Source: Acidobacteriota bacterium (GTDB taxonomy: Bacteria; Acidobacteriota; Blastocatellia; Pyrinomonadales; Pyrinomonadaceae). From it: a DNA stretch of 64,000 nt. The notes under the pieces are model-generated. The model ran no database searches. It was not told where the DNA came from and worked only from the letters and a program-made list of their open reading frames with translations. The position numbers and the translations under genes are program-made. The number at the start of each line of letters is the position of its first letter. Within the stretch, counting starts at the first letter, position 1. The stretch spans positions 85,738 through 149,737 of the forward strand of contig QHXR01000001.1 in the NCBI GenBank assembly GCA_003223025.1, written 5' to 3'. Of the stretch, positions 51,878 through 60,552 are shown piece by piece.

Positions 51878-54154
51878 ATGAAAGCTCGCCTATTGTTTCT
51901 CAGCCTGCTAGCTACATTTTTCTTCTCTCAATCCAGTTCCGCATCGGGTGGATTTTATTATCTCGGTGCGGAGCCACTTGTTCGGATCGGTCTGACGACA
52001 AACGCAGGATCGGTTTCGATCACGACTGCCGATTCCCAACTCGTCGCACGCGTCACGGTTTCGGCGCGCGCTTATCGTCCGCCGGAGATCGAGAACTATC
52101 GATTTGAGATCCAGAATCTCCAGTCCGCGACCGAAGCAGACGAGCTCGCAAAAAATGTTCGTGAAGACACCGGCGAGACGGCGCTCGTGAGCATCGATCC
52201 CGCGACGAATACTTGGAAAGTTTGGATCGGTGCGATCAAGAACACGATTGAAGAGTCAGACGCATTCAAGGCGATGCTTGGCGAGAAAGGTTTTCCGGAT
52301 GTCGTCGTCGTCACCGAAAAGAAGATCATCCCGTCCGATGATGCAGTCGAGCTGTCGCGTCAATTGCGCGCCGCAGGAAAGTCCGAAGTTCGAAGTGTTA
52401 TTAAATCGACAGGCACGTCCAGCGTCGTCGGTCCCGATGTCGTAAATCCGAATCTTCGCGAAGTGATCGTCAACGGAGGAACCGCGTCGTACTCTTCACT
52501 CAAGTCCGTAGCGTTCGGCTCGTTCAATGACAAGCTGAATCCCGTGCGACTCAACGGAAAAGCGTATCGAGGAAAGCTCGAAGTATTCGTAAACTCGCGC
52601 GGATCTTTGACCGTCGTGAATGTCGTTCCGCTCGAAGATTATCTTCTCGGCGTCGTACCCGCGGAGCTCGGCCTGCCGCACATCGAGGCGCAGAAAGCAC
52701 AGGCGATCGCTGCGCGAACCTACGCTGTCGCGAACGTCGATACATACGGCACGAAGGGATTCGATATGGTCCCGACTGTCTGGTCGCAGGTTTACAAAGG
52801 CGTTTCGATCGAAACGAAGATGGGCACGCAGGCCGTGCGAGAGACGCGCGGGATGGTCGCGACATACGAAGGCAAACCGATCATGGCGTACTTCACATCG
52901 ACGTGCGGCGGTCGGACGGAAAATGTCGAGAACGTATTCGATTCTCACGAGCCGTATCTCCGCGGTGTCGAATGTTCGCTCGAGGGCCATCGTCATTTCG
53001 AACCGTTTCTCATCAAGACGGTCCGCACGCCGGCGAAGCTTCGAAACGAAGAATATCTCGATCTCGTACCGCTCATGTCTTTGCTAGCCGTCAACGGATT
53101 CTCGTTGACGACGAATCAATTTACCGACGACTGGTTTGATGAAGAACCGACCGTCCCCGAGATCTCGAACTGGCTGAATCAGATCGCATCGAAGTTCGGA
53201 AAACCATTTCCGAACGTGTCGAAAGAAACTCTCAAGCCGCTCGAGCTCTCACGCGTACTCGCGTCACTCGCTTACACACCGGGAGCGAACGACACGTTGC
53301 TCAGCGACTCGGATGTTAATTATCAACTCTCATTTGATGACGCGGCCGACGTTCCGAAAGAACGACGTGCGGATCTCGCGATGCTTCTTCGTGACGGGCT
53401 TTTCACGCTTCATGCAGATCTGACATTGAAGCCGCAGAAATATTTTCGACGTGCGGATATGCTCCGTCTGATCCGTCAGATCTACGAAAAGAAAAAATGG
53501 ATGCCGACTCTGCAGAGCGGCGAAGCGAAGTCGACGACCGACGGAAGATTGATCCTAAAGAGCGGACGATCCGAGAGACCGATGACCGTCAGACCGGATG
53601 TTTTCCTGTTCCGAGTTTTTGGTGCGACATCGTATCCGGTAAAAGAAGCGGCGCTCGTTGGCGGGGAAGAAGTTCGATTTCAGACGGATAGCACCGGTGC
53701 GGTGAGTTATCTCGAAGTCAGCCCGACCGATCAGCCGACGACAGCCGAACGCATGTCGCCGTTCACGAATTGGACGACATCGCTGGCATCGTCCGCCGTG
53801 CAGTCGCGGCTCTCGCGATACGTCCGCGGGATCGGAACGCTTTATGACGTGAACATCAAACGACAGGGATATTCGCGACGTGCGGCGGAGCTCGAGATCG
53901 TCGGATCGAACGGGACGAAAGTTCTAAAAGGCGGTGCGATCCGATCCGCCCTTCGTCTGAAAGAACAGCTCTTCGTCATCAACAAACGCTACTCGGGAAA
54001 TCAGGTCACGAGCTACACCTTCACCGGCCGAGGCTGGGGCCACGGCGTCGGCATGTGCCAGTACGGAGCCTACGGCATGGCAAAGATGGGCGTGAAATTC
54101 GACGACATCATCAAGCACTACTACACCGGCGTCGACATCACAAAAGCGTACTGA
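51878..54154 (+). CDS. SpoIID/LytB-domain protein
   Basis: A 758-residue exported protein from ATG 51878 (signal peptide MKARLLFLSLLATFFFSQSSSA). The SpoIID/LytB domain has VVPLEDYLLGVVPAELGLPHIEAQKAQAIAARTYA, YFTSTCGGRTENVENVF and the C-terminal GRGWGHGVGMCQYGAYGMAKMG motif. SpoIID is a peptidoglycan lytic transglycosylase in sporulators; related proteins occur in non-sporulators and stimulate amidases. An insert of about 350 residues separates the two halves. The longer upstream open frame overlaps the previous gene and lacks a signal. Confidence 0.9.
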   Translation: MKARLLFLSLLATFFFSQSSSASGGFYYLGAEPLVRIGLTTNAGSVSITTADSQLVARVTVSARAYRPPEIENYRFEIQNLQSATEADELAKNVREDTGETALVSIDPATNTWKVWIGAIKNTIEESDAFKAMLGEKGFPDVVVVTEKKIIPSDDAVELSRQLRAAGKSEVRSVIKSTGTSSVVGPDVVNPNLREVIVNGGTASYSSLKSVAFGSFNDKLNPVRLNGKAYRGKLEVFVNSRGSLTVVNVVPLEDYLLGVVPAELGLPHIEAQKAQAIAARTYAVANVDTYGTKGFDMVPTVWSQVYKGVSIETKMGTQAVRETRGMVATYEGKPIMAYFTSTCGGRTENVENVFDSHEPYLRGVECSLEGHRHFEPFLIKTVRTPAKLRNEEYLDLVPLMSLLAVNGFSLTTNQFTDDWFDEEPTVPEISNWLNQIASKFGKPFPNVSKETLKPLELSRVLASLAYTPGANDTLLSDSDVNYQLSFDDAADVPKERRADLAMLLRDGLFTLHADLTLKPQKYFRRADMLRLIRQIYEKKKWMPTLQSGEAKSTTDGRLILKSGRSERPMTVRPDVFLFRVFGATSYPVKEAALVGGEEVRFQTDSTGAVSYLEVSPTDQPTTAERMSPFTNWTTSLASSAVQSRLSRYVRGIGTLYDVNIKRQGYSRRAAELEIVGSNGTKVLKGGAIRSALRLKEQLFVINKRYSGNQVTSYTFTGRGWGHGVGMCQYGAYGMAKMGVKFDDIIKHYYTGVDITKAY

Positions 54155-54221
54155 AGCGGGATTTTGCCCGCTCAAAACGGCGAACCCATGGGAACGGACG
54201 GTTTCGTGTCCAGAGTCCACC

Positions 54222-54410
54222 GTGACAGTTCAAGCTTCCACCGCGACAGTTTCATCTTCCTCCGCGTCAGTTCAAGCTTCCACCGCGACAGTTTCATCTT
54301 CCACCGCGTCAGTTCAAGCTTCCACCGTGGCAGTTCCATCTTCCACCGCGTCAGTTCAAGCTTCCACCCCGTCAGTTCAAGCTTCCACCGTGGCAGTTCC
54401 ATCTTCCACC
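54222..54410. repeat. 21-bp minisatellite, nine units
   Basis: Nine tandem 21-mers of two alternating types (xxGxCAGTTCAAGCTTCCACC and xxGxCAGTTTCATCTTCCACC), 54222-54410. The length is a multiple of three, so every stop-free frame remains open through the array. It forms the Ser/Thr/Ala-rich N-terminus of the RHS gene. Confidence 0.9.
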
Positions 54411-56603
54411 GCGTCAGGGCAAGCGGCGTCACCGAATGTTTCGTATTTCTATGATCTCGTCACGAACGCGAAAGGAAAACTCATCAAGGTGACGAATGGA
54501 GGTGGCGATAACCACTCGACAACCGAATATGTCTCATTCGACATCTTAGGACGTGTGACTCGCAGCAAACAGACGACCGATAACGTTGTCTATGGCGACG
54601 ATACGCATCCGATGACCTATACGTATAACTTGTCTGGAGCATTGATCGAACAACAGTACCCGAGCGGTCGTGTTGTGAAGAATGTTCTCGACAACGACGG
54701 TGACCTTGCGACGGTGCAGAGCAAGAAGAACCAGAACAGTGCGTTCTGGAATTACGCGAATCATTTCACGTACAACGCCGCGGGTGCGGTGACGTCGATG
54801 CAACTCGGAAACGGGAGATGGGAATCGACAAAGTTCAACGAGCGGCTACAGCCGACACAGATTGCTCTGGGTAAAACTGGACCGGTCGTGAACGGCCAAC
54901 AGGTTACCTACTCGACCGAGTTGTTGAAGCTGGAATATCAGTACGGTGATCTCGACTGGGATGGCAGTGTCATCACGGGATCGAACAACGGCAACGTCGC
55001 GAAGCAGACCATAACGGTCGCGGGTGTCGGAATGACGCCGGGGTTTACGGCGGTTCAGAATTACGATTACGATTCGCTCAATCGGATCCAAATTGCGAGT
55101 GAGACTCTGACACCGACCAGCGGCGCGGCCGAAACCTGGACACAGGATTTTCGCTACGATCGTTACGGCAATCGGACGTTCAACGAATCAACGACAACAA
55201 CTCTTCCGAAAGAATGCAACGGCAATACAGAAGTATGTGCCGCGATCCGACCGGTCGTAAATCCTTCCGCCAATCCCGCAGACAACAAACTGAACGGATA
55301 CACATTCGACTCCGCCGGCAACACGACGCGTGACGCCGAGAACCGGAAGTTCACTTACGACGCAGAAAATAAACAAACAAAAGTCGAGACGGTCGACAGC
55401 AGGGGAAACCCGATCGCAAACGTTGGCGAATACTGGTACGACGGCGACGGCCGACGCGTCAAAAAGCGAGCATACGCGAACAACGTTCTGACCGAAGAAA
55501 CGATCTTCGTCTACGACGCCGGCGGAAAATTGATCGGTGAATATTCGAACGAGGTGGCGTCAGCGCAGGACGCGAAAGTTGCATATCTCACGAACGATCA
55601 CCTAGGAAGTCCGAGGATAAACACGGACCTGGACGGCAACGTGATCTCGAGGCACGACTATCATCCCTTTGGTGAAGAGGTCGCTAGTTCGAAACGCGCG
55701 GCGGGCATCGGCTACTCTACCGACACGGTGCGAAAGCAGTTCACGGGCTACGAACGGGACTCCGAGACGGATCTTGATTTTGCGCAAGCTCGCTATTTTC
55801 GTCCATCGTCTGGACGCTTTTCGAGTCCCGATCCGTTTCAAGGGAGCGCCTCACCACAGGCCCCGGAGAGCTGGAATCGGTATGCGTACTCGTACAATAA
55901 CCCGCTTCGCTACACTGATCCCACAGGAAACGTTGCTGGTGACTTTTATGATGAAGAAGGTCGACAAATTGGTACCGACGGAAACCCCGATGGAAAGAAA
56001 TACTTTGTAGCTGGAAAGACGGATAGGGAAAAGCTTCGAAAGGCAAAAGGTCCATACACATCCTCTGTTACTTCCGCGGTCGAACTGCCCGGCCACGCTG
56101 CAAGGCAAGAAATTGGTGTTTCGGCTGTTAATCGGAGCAACTCACCAACCTCGGATGATTTGAAGGGTGGTTTTCACGAAGAAGGTGGCTCAGTGCTAGG
56201 TGGAGAGGCGATCCCGGCGGAACGTGGCGCGGTCGCGGATGCGCTAACTGACGACGTCGCAACAATGGATCCGACGGCTACAGCAGATCCGAATCAGCAG
56301 GCGGCGGTATCTCAGGCAGTTGCTGATGGTTCGCTCGATACCACCTATCATGTTCATCCAAGCGGGCAGCAGTATACCCCCGCGCCTTTAACTGCAACGG
56401 TCGAAACGAAAGTTGGAACAGTTACCGGACCACGAGAGTTCAATCAAGGCCCGAGTCCGAAAGATCGAGCATTCGCGAGCGGTGTCAATACCAAACTCGG
56501 CTATCACATTGTAGTCGCGGCACGTGACAAGCAGGTGCATTTTTATAATGCTGGCGGAGCTTTTGCGACGATGCCTTTAAGTTCGTTCGTGAAAATAAAA
56601 TAG
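54222..56603 (+). CDS. RHS-repeat protein with JAMM-like C-terminal toxin domain
   Basis: A 793-residue protein. Residues 1-70 are encoded by the minisatellite (VQASTAT/VSSSTAS heptads). Residues about 75-570 are YD/RHS repeats (YDSLNRIQIASE, FTYDAENKQTKVE, YDGDGRRVKKRA), ending at the RHS core boundary NRYAYSYNNPLRYTDPTG. The variable C-terminal domain has HEEGGSVLGGEA, HVHPSG (710-715) and SPKD (745-748), matching the JAMM metalloprotease motif (E, HxH, SxxD). It is probably a JAB-type polymorphic toxin. At 793 residues the protein is shorter than full RHS shells and has no signal peptide, so the N-terminus seems lost. Confidence 0.82.
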   Translation: MTVQASTATVSSSSASVQASTATVSSSTASVQASTVAVPSSTASVQASTPSVQASTVAVPSSTASGQAASPNVSYFYDLVTNAKGKLIKVTNGGGDNHSTTEYVSFDILGRVTRSKQTTDNVVYGDDTHPMTYTYNLSGALIEQQYPSGRVVKNVLDNDGDLATVQSKKNQNSAFWNYANHFTYNAAGAVTSMQLGNGRWESTKFNERLQPTQIALGKTGPVVNGQQVTYSTELLKLEYQYGDLDWDGSVITGSNNGNVAKQTITVAGVGMTPGFTAVQNYDYDSLNRIQIASETLTPTSGAAETWTQDFRYDRYGNRTFNESTTTTLPKECNGNTEVCAAIRPVVNPSANPADNKLNGYTFDSAGNTTRDAENRKFTYDAENKQTKVETVDSRGNPIANVGEYWYDGDGRRVKKRAYANNVLTEETIFVYDAGGKLIGEYSNEVASAQDAKVAYLTNDHLGSPRINTDLDGNVISRHDYHPFGEEVASSKRAAGIGYSTDTVRKQFTGYERDSETDLDFAQARYFRPSSGRFSSPDPFQGSASPQAPESWNRYAYSYNNPLRYTDPTGNVAGDFYDEEGRQIGTDGNPDGKKYFVAGKTDREKLRKAKGPYTSSVTSAVELPGHAARQEIGVSAVNRSNSPTSDDLKGGFHEEGGSVLGGEAIPAERGAVADALTDDVATMDPTATADPNQQAAVSQAVADGSLDTTYHVHPSGQQYTPAPLTATVETKVGTVTGPREFNQGPSPKDRAFASGVNTKLGYHIVVAARDKQVHFYNAGGAFATMPLSSFVKIK

Positions 56604-56633
56604 TGTCGGGATTGCTCTGAAATAGGAGAAATT

Positions 56634-57131
56634 ATGAAAATGTTTTCAGTTGATCGATTGGTGTTATTTATCGCCTTATCATTCATTTCGATTATGTCGT
56701 CGTTCGCCCAAGGCTCCCAAGAAAGCCTTTATCTAAGAGGTCTCGAGGCATATCTGGTAGAAACGGAAAGGGCTTATTCGAAACTTATCAGCGATCGCGA
56801 TTTTCAAAAAGTCGTGGTACTAAAAAACGATTATATTGCGGTCGACGTCCCTGAAAAAATTGGAAGGTACGAAATAAAGGTCGTAAGTGAGAAAGAGTTA
56901 TTAGCTAGACTAACAGGCTCGCGAAAAGGTTCGAATGAGATAATTGTTGCTGACCTGAGGGCAATGAAGAACGAACACGACCTCATCGTCATCAGCGTTG
57001 GGGAGTACGTCGCCCGTCTTCAGGAAGGTCGTTTGGTTTTGAGTCTCTCTGGTGGTGTTCGCACCTCATTTTCCTATGACTGCACAGATCGAAAGTTCGT
57101 GGTTAGTGAGACGAAACTGTTTGGCGTTTGA
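56634..57131 (+). CDS. Small secreted protein, candidate immunity protein
   Basis: A 165-residue protein with a signal peptide (MKMFSVDRLVLFIALSFISIMSSFAQ) and an alpha/beta domain of unknown family (KVVVLKNDYIAVDVPEKIG). A GGAG Shine-Dalgarno is just upstream. It directly follows the RHS toxin gene, the standard place for an immunity gene. Codon use is more AT-rich than the RHS core, consistent with a swapped cassette. Export is unusual for an immunity protein unless the toxin acts in the periplasm. Confidence 0.6.
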   Translation: MKMFSVDRLVLFIALSFISIMSSFAQGSQESLYLRGLEAYLVETERAYSKLISDRDFQKVVVLKNDYIAVDVPEKIGRYEIKVVSEKELLARLTGSRKGSNEIIVADLRAMKNEHDLIVISVGEYVARLQEGRLVLSLSGGVRTSFSYDCTDRKFVVSETKLFGV

Positions 57132-57163
57132 ACACATGGCTAGCGTTCCTAGCGCGCTAACCG

Positions 57164-57236
57164 GACGTTCACGCACGACGCGCAAAATAAACAAACGAAA
57201 GTCGAGGCCCTCATCGGACAAACTATGCCGGTAACG
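57164..57236 (+). pseudogene. Remnant of RHS core
   Basis: GACGCGCAAAATAAACAAACG and the following bases through about 57236 closely match the TYDAENKQTKVE...SGQT coding region at about 58450-58525. No reading frame continues in either direction. It is a scar of cassette exchange between the two RHS modules. Confidence 0.6.
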
Positions 57237-57248
57237 AGAAAGAGAAGA

Positions 57249-58031
57249 ATGGGAAACATTTTCATTGCCCTATGCGTCGTGATGGGTCTGCTATTTTTTG
57301 CGGCTGCGACTTCGGAGGCCCAGCATCAAAGAGAACCAAGTGAAGGCCTTCACTCGGCCTTGCCGAGCACGGAAACGTTCGTGAATTCGGATGGTCTTGT
57401 CGGTTCGTGGATGGGGTGCGGGAAAATGCCCGATGACCGTCCGGAGCACGGCTGCAATAAAGTAGAGTATTCGAAAGAGTTCATGAATGCTCAAAACTTT
57501 GCCCTTTACAATCAGGACGGAACGCTCTGGTGGGGCGCCAGCCGCATCGAAAATGACGATTATCGCGAACGTGGACAGGAGTATTTTGGAGCGAAGCCAA
57601 AAGAGGGATTCAAGCCTCTGTTTTCTAACGGACGAGATATAGTTTTGCGATTGGTGAGCGAGTCTTCAACTTGGTTCGAAGTTGAGATAAATGAAACAAC
57701 AAGGAAGACAAAATTCATTTCCAAAACTGATCCAGCTTGGTATAAGACGACTTGGGACTTTTGGCTCAGACTCAACTACGAGATCTTGCTCTATCCGGAT
57801 CAGCGACTGAGAGATGCACCTAAAGGAAAGCCCATCGAAGTAGCTTCGGGGCAGGTGATTAATTCGGTAAATTTTCTCAAGATGGATGGTGAGTGGGCTT
57901 TCGTAGAGGAACGTGAGCCGTCGCCTGGAACGGAACGAGTGCGCGGTTGGGTAAGGTGGCGTAAAGGCCGGGAAATATTGATCCGAGAGTTCCTGAATCG
58001 ACTCAGCTTTGGAGCGAAAAAGCGGAATTGA
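57249..58031 (+). CDS. Secreted protein abutting the orphan RHS module
   Basis: A 260-residue protein. ATG 57249 gives a signal peptide (MGNIFIALCVVMGLLFFAAATSEAQ); the earlier in-frame ATG at 57225 lies in RHS debris. The body is Trp-rich (LVGSWMGCGKMPDD, LWWGASRIENDDYRERG), and the C-terminus (GEWAFVEEREPSPGTERVRGWVRW) looks SH3-like. The stop overlaps the start of recognisable RHS sequence at about 58026, so it ends exactly at a recombination junction. It may be a displaced toxin-associated or immunity protein. Function unknown. Confidence 0.6.
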   Translation: MGNIFIALCVVMGLLFFAAATSEAQHQREPSEGLHSALPSTETFVNSDGLVGSWMGCGKMPDDRPEHGCNKVEYSKEFMNAQNFALYNQDGTLWWGASRIENDDYRERGQEYFGAKPKEGFKPLFSNGRDIVLRLVSESSTWFEVEINETTRKTKFISKTDPAWYKTTWDFWLRLNYEILLYPDQRLRDAPKGKPIEVASGQVINSVNFLKMDGEWAFVEEREPSPGTERVRGWVRWRKGREILIREFLNRLSFGAKKRN

Positions 58032-59691
58032 AGCTGGAATTTCAGTACGGCGATCTCGACTGGGATGGCAGTGTCATCGCAGGATCGAACAACGGCAACG
58101 TTGCAAAGCAGACGATCACGGTCGCGGGTCTCGGAGCGACGCCGGGGTTTACGGCAGTTCAAAATTACGATTACGATTCTCTGAACCGGATCCAGATCGC
58201 GAGCGAGACTTTGACTCCGACGAGCGGCACGCCGGAAACCTGGACTCAGGATTTCCGATACGATCGTTTCGGGAACCGTACATTCAACGAAGCGACGACC
58301 ACGACTCTTCCGAAAGAATGTAACAACAACACGGAAGTGTGCTCTGCGATCCGACCGGTCGTGAATCCTTCCGTCAATCCCGCGGACAACAAACTGAACG
58401 GATACACATTCGACTCCGCCGGCAACACGACCCGCGATGCCGAGAACAGAAAGTTCACTTATGACGCGGAGAACAAACAAACAAAAGTCGAGACCCTCAG
58501 CGGACAAACCGTAACGGGAACAGTCGGCGAATACTGGTACGACGGCGACGGCCGGCGCGTCAAGAAACGCGCCTACGTGAATAACGTTCCGACCGAAGAA
58601 ACGATCTTCGTCTACGACGCCGGCGGAAAACTGATCGGCGAGTACTCGAACGACGTGGCTTCAGTTCAAGACGCAAAAGTTGCTTATCTGACGAACGACC
58701 ACTTGGGAAGTCCGAGGATAAACACTGACCTGAATGGCAACGTAACTGCTAGGCACGACTATCATCCGTTTGGCGAAGAGATCACGAGTTCCAAACGCGT
58801 AAACGGAATAGGCTATGCAGACGACTCGGTTCGAAAGCAGTTCACCAGCTATGAAAGGGATAATGAGTCTGAGTTGGACTTTGCCGAGGCCAGGTACTAC
58901 AACCCAGCACACGGACGCTTTACCTCGACCGATCCCATAATAATGTCCTATAAACGTGCCGTCGATCCGCAACGAATAAACCTGTATGCCTATGCGAGAA
59001 ACAATCCACTAGCCTTTGTTGACCCAGACGGTGAAGACATCAACGAGCCTACAGGGTTGAGTGAAGAAGACCAAAAAGCGTACGAGAAATGGAAAGCGGC
59101 TTACCTTGCCACAGAACAAGGCAGGAAAACTTGGGAACGGTATCAAAATGACAAAAATTTCACTTTGAATATCGTGGTTGCCGACAGAGGAAGCGACAGC
59201 AAGAACAGAAGCGCAATGGTTGGTGATTTTAAATTTGATAGTGACGGGAATTTCATAGGTTCGACAATGACTCTGGGCAGAAACCTTGGCAAAGATTTGC
59301 CCGGCGACACTGAATCTTATCCATCCCTGAGCGCGCTGGACACACAAGATTCAGCCAAGATAGGAGCTTCCAAGATCGCTCATGAATTTGGGCACCTCGA
59401 TGATCTGAAAGGCCTAGGCACGACTTTCTACGAACAACAGAAAATCTTGGATGCCATAAAGGACAGAGTAACGGAGCTAGGCAGTCAAAAGAGGTATGGG
59501 AATTAGGAACGGACCGAACCTTAAAAAATCTGAATGACAGTTTTCAGAAAAAGTTTGGAGTAACGACTACACAAGAAGGGATAAATCGGGAAAATCGGGC
59601 CGAAAAACAAGCGATACCGACAATACGGCAAATATTCGGTAACTCGTTGTCAGACAAGGCCAAGAAAGCGATGAAGAAATTGGGGAACTAA
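58028..59691 (+). pseudogene. Orphan RHS core fragment with HEFGH metallopeptidase C-terminal domain, frameshifted
   Basis: RHS core homologous to residues from about 235 of the gene at 54222 begins abruptly at 58026 and ends at NNPLAFVDPDG. A different C-terminal domain follows, with KIAHEFGHLDDLKG (HEFGH at about 452-456), a zincin metallopeptidase motif. The open frame stops at TAG 59504-59506. One extra A in the AAAA run at 59487-59490 would continue the frame as KEVWELGTDRTLKNLNDS... to TAA 59689-59691. No start region or signal peptide is present. It is a typical displaced C-terminal toxin cassette. Confidence 0.7.
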
Positions 59692-59695
59692 TTGT

Positions 59696-60112
59696 ATGAA
59701 AATATTAATTGGCTTAGTGTTCGTTGGCCTTACATTGACCATCCTTTGCAAAAATACATCGGCGCAAGAAATGTGTGTCATATCAGAGCAGAAAGTTAAC
59801 AGCATCAAAGGAATCGTGGCCTTTGTTGGAGCAGAAAACCGCATTAAGGGCGCTAAAATCAACCTAAAAGCCAAAAACGGAAGCGACAAGAGCCCAACCG
59901 AAGTCGAAACGGACGAAGGCGGTTTGTTTGAAATCAAAGGGGTTCGCAAGGGCAAATATAATCTAGTCGTTTCCTATCCAAATGCGGTTACCTTGTACGT
60001 TCCAATAAGCCTTAGCAAAAGCGGGAGCGACAAATATTTGCAAATTATGTTAGGAGGCATTATCGGAGAAACCTGTGGCGGTGGAGATGTAGAACTTGTC
60101 GATAAAATGTAG
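59696..60112 (+). CDS. Secreted carboxypeptidase-regulatory-like domain protein, candidate immunity protein
   Basis: A 138-residue protein with a signal peptide (MKILIGLVFVGLTLTILCKNTSAQ). One CarboxypepD_reg-like Ig/transthyretin fold follows (IKGIVAFVGAENRIKGAKINLKAKNG...GGLFEIKGVRKGKYNLVVSYP). It starts 4 bp after the stop of the frameshift-corrected orphan toxin, the position of a cognate immunity gene. The fold itself does not indicate immunity. A terminator-like hairpin follows at about 60196. Confidence 0.7.
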   Translation: MKILIGLVFVGLTLTILCKNTSAQEMCVISEQKVNSIKGIVAFVGAENRIKGAKINLKAKNGSDKSPTEVETDEGGLFEIKGVRKGKYNLVVSYPNAVTLYVPISLSKSGSDKYLQIMLGGIIGETCGGGDVELVDKM

Positions 60113-60195
60113 CCCTCGGGAAAACTTTGGAACCGCTCGAATATCTAAGTTAAGTTAGAAAATAAGAAATAGTTAGAAAATGCGCGTCTGCGCTT

Positions 60196-60225
60196 GACAG
60201 CTTTTTCGGAGGCTGTTTTTTTTTG
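60196..60225 (+). terminator. Weak terminator after the RHS cassette
   Basis: A short ACAGC / GCTGT stem with a 10-11 nt loop is followed by nine T residues. It probably ends the plus-strand RHS locus. Confidence 0.55.
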
Positions 60226-60227
60226 CG

Positions 60228-60347
60228 TTATCTGACGGCGAGTTCGACGCGGGGTTTGACTATCATGGCGGAGATGATCGTTTTCAGGGCTTGCTTGTCG
60301 GTGTCGGGAAAGTTCTCGATGGCGGCGAAATGCTGTAGCAACGCGCT
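60228..60347 (-). pseudogene. 3' end of a regulator-like gene cut by a minisatellite
   Basis: On the minus strand this reads SALLQHFAAIENFPDTDKQA, then LKTIISAMIVKPRVELAVR and TAA at 60228. The pattern is like the C-terminal tail of many XRE-type helix-turn-helix regulators. Upstream, the frame enters the 21-bp repeat array and meets stops at once, so only the tail survives. Confidence 0.5.
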
Positions 60348-60348
60348 G

Positions 60349-60453
60349 CTCACGAAGGACTACGCGCTCCTCGCGAAGGAGTGTAAGTGCCTCGCGAGGG
60401 TCTACGAGCTCCTCACGAAGGACTACGCTCTCCTCGCGAAGGTCTACCAGTGC
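60349..60453. repeat. 21-bp minisatellite, five units
   Basis: Five 21-mers starting CTCACGAAGG or CTCGCGAAGG/CTCGCGAGGG (60349-60453). A plus-strand frame (60223-60480, 85 codons) passes through it, but it is a repeat-driven open frame and probably not a gene. The 60454-60552 stretch shows nothing else. Confidence 0.85.
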
Positions 60454-60552
60454 CCGCCGAACCCTTGCGCGACTTCCTAAGGAAATGCCTGCAAAAGCCC
60501 CGTTAGCGTCCGTCTTAGGTTGCCATCTCAGAGGTAGAAAGATCTCTTGAAG

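Noticed and set aside
54172-54432. Minus-strand gene encoding RWKLEL heptads
   Set aside because: It is confined to the 21-bp array, has no ribosome binding site, and any stop-free frame of such an array stays open.
60223-60480. Plus-strand 85-codon protein
   Set aside because: More than a third of it is the 21-bp minisatellite, and it overlaps the 3' end of a minus-strand regulator-like gene; no initiation signal.
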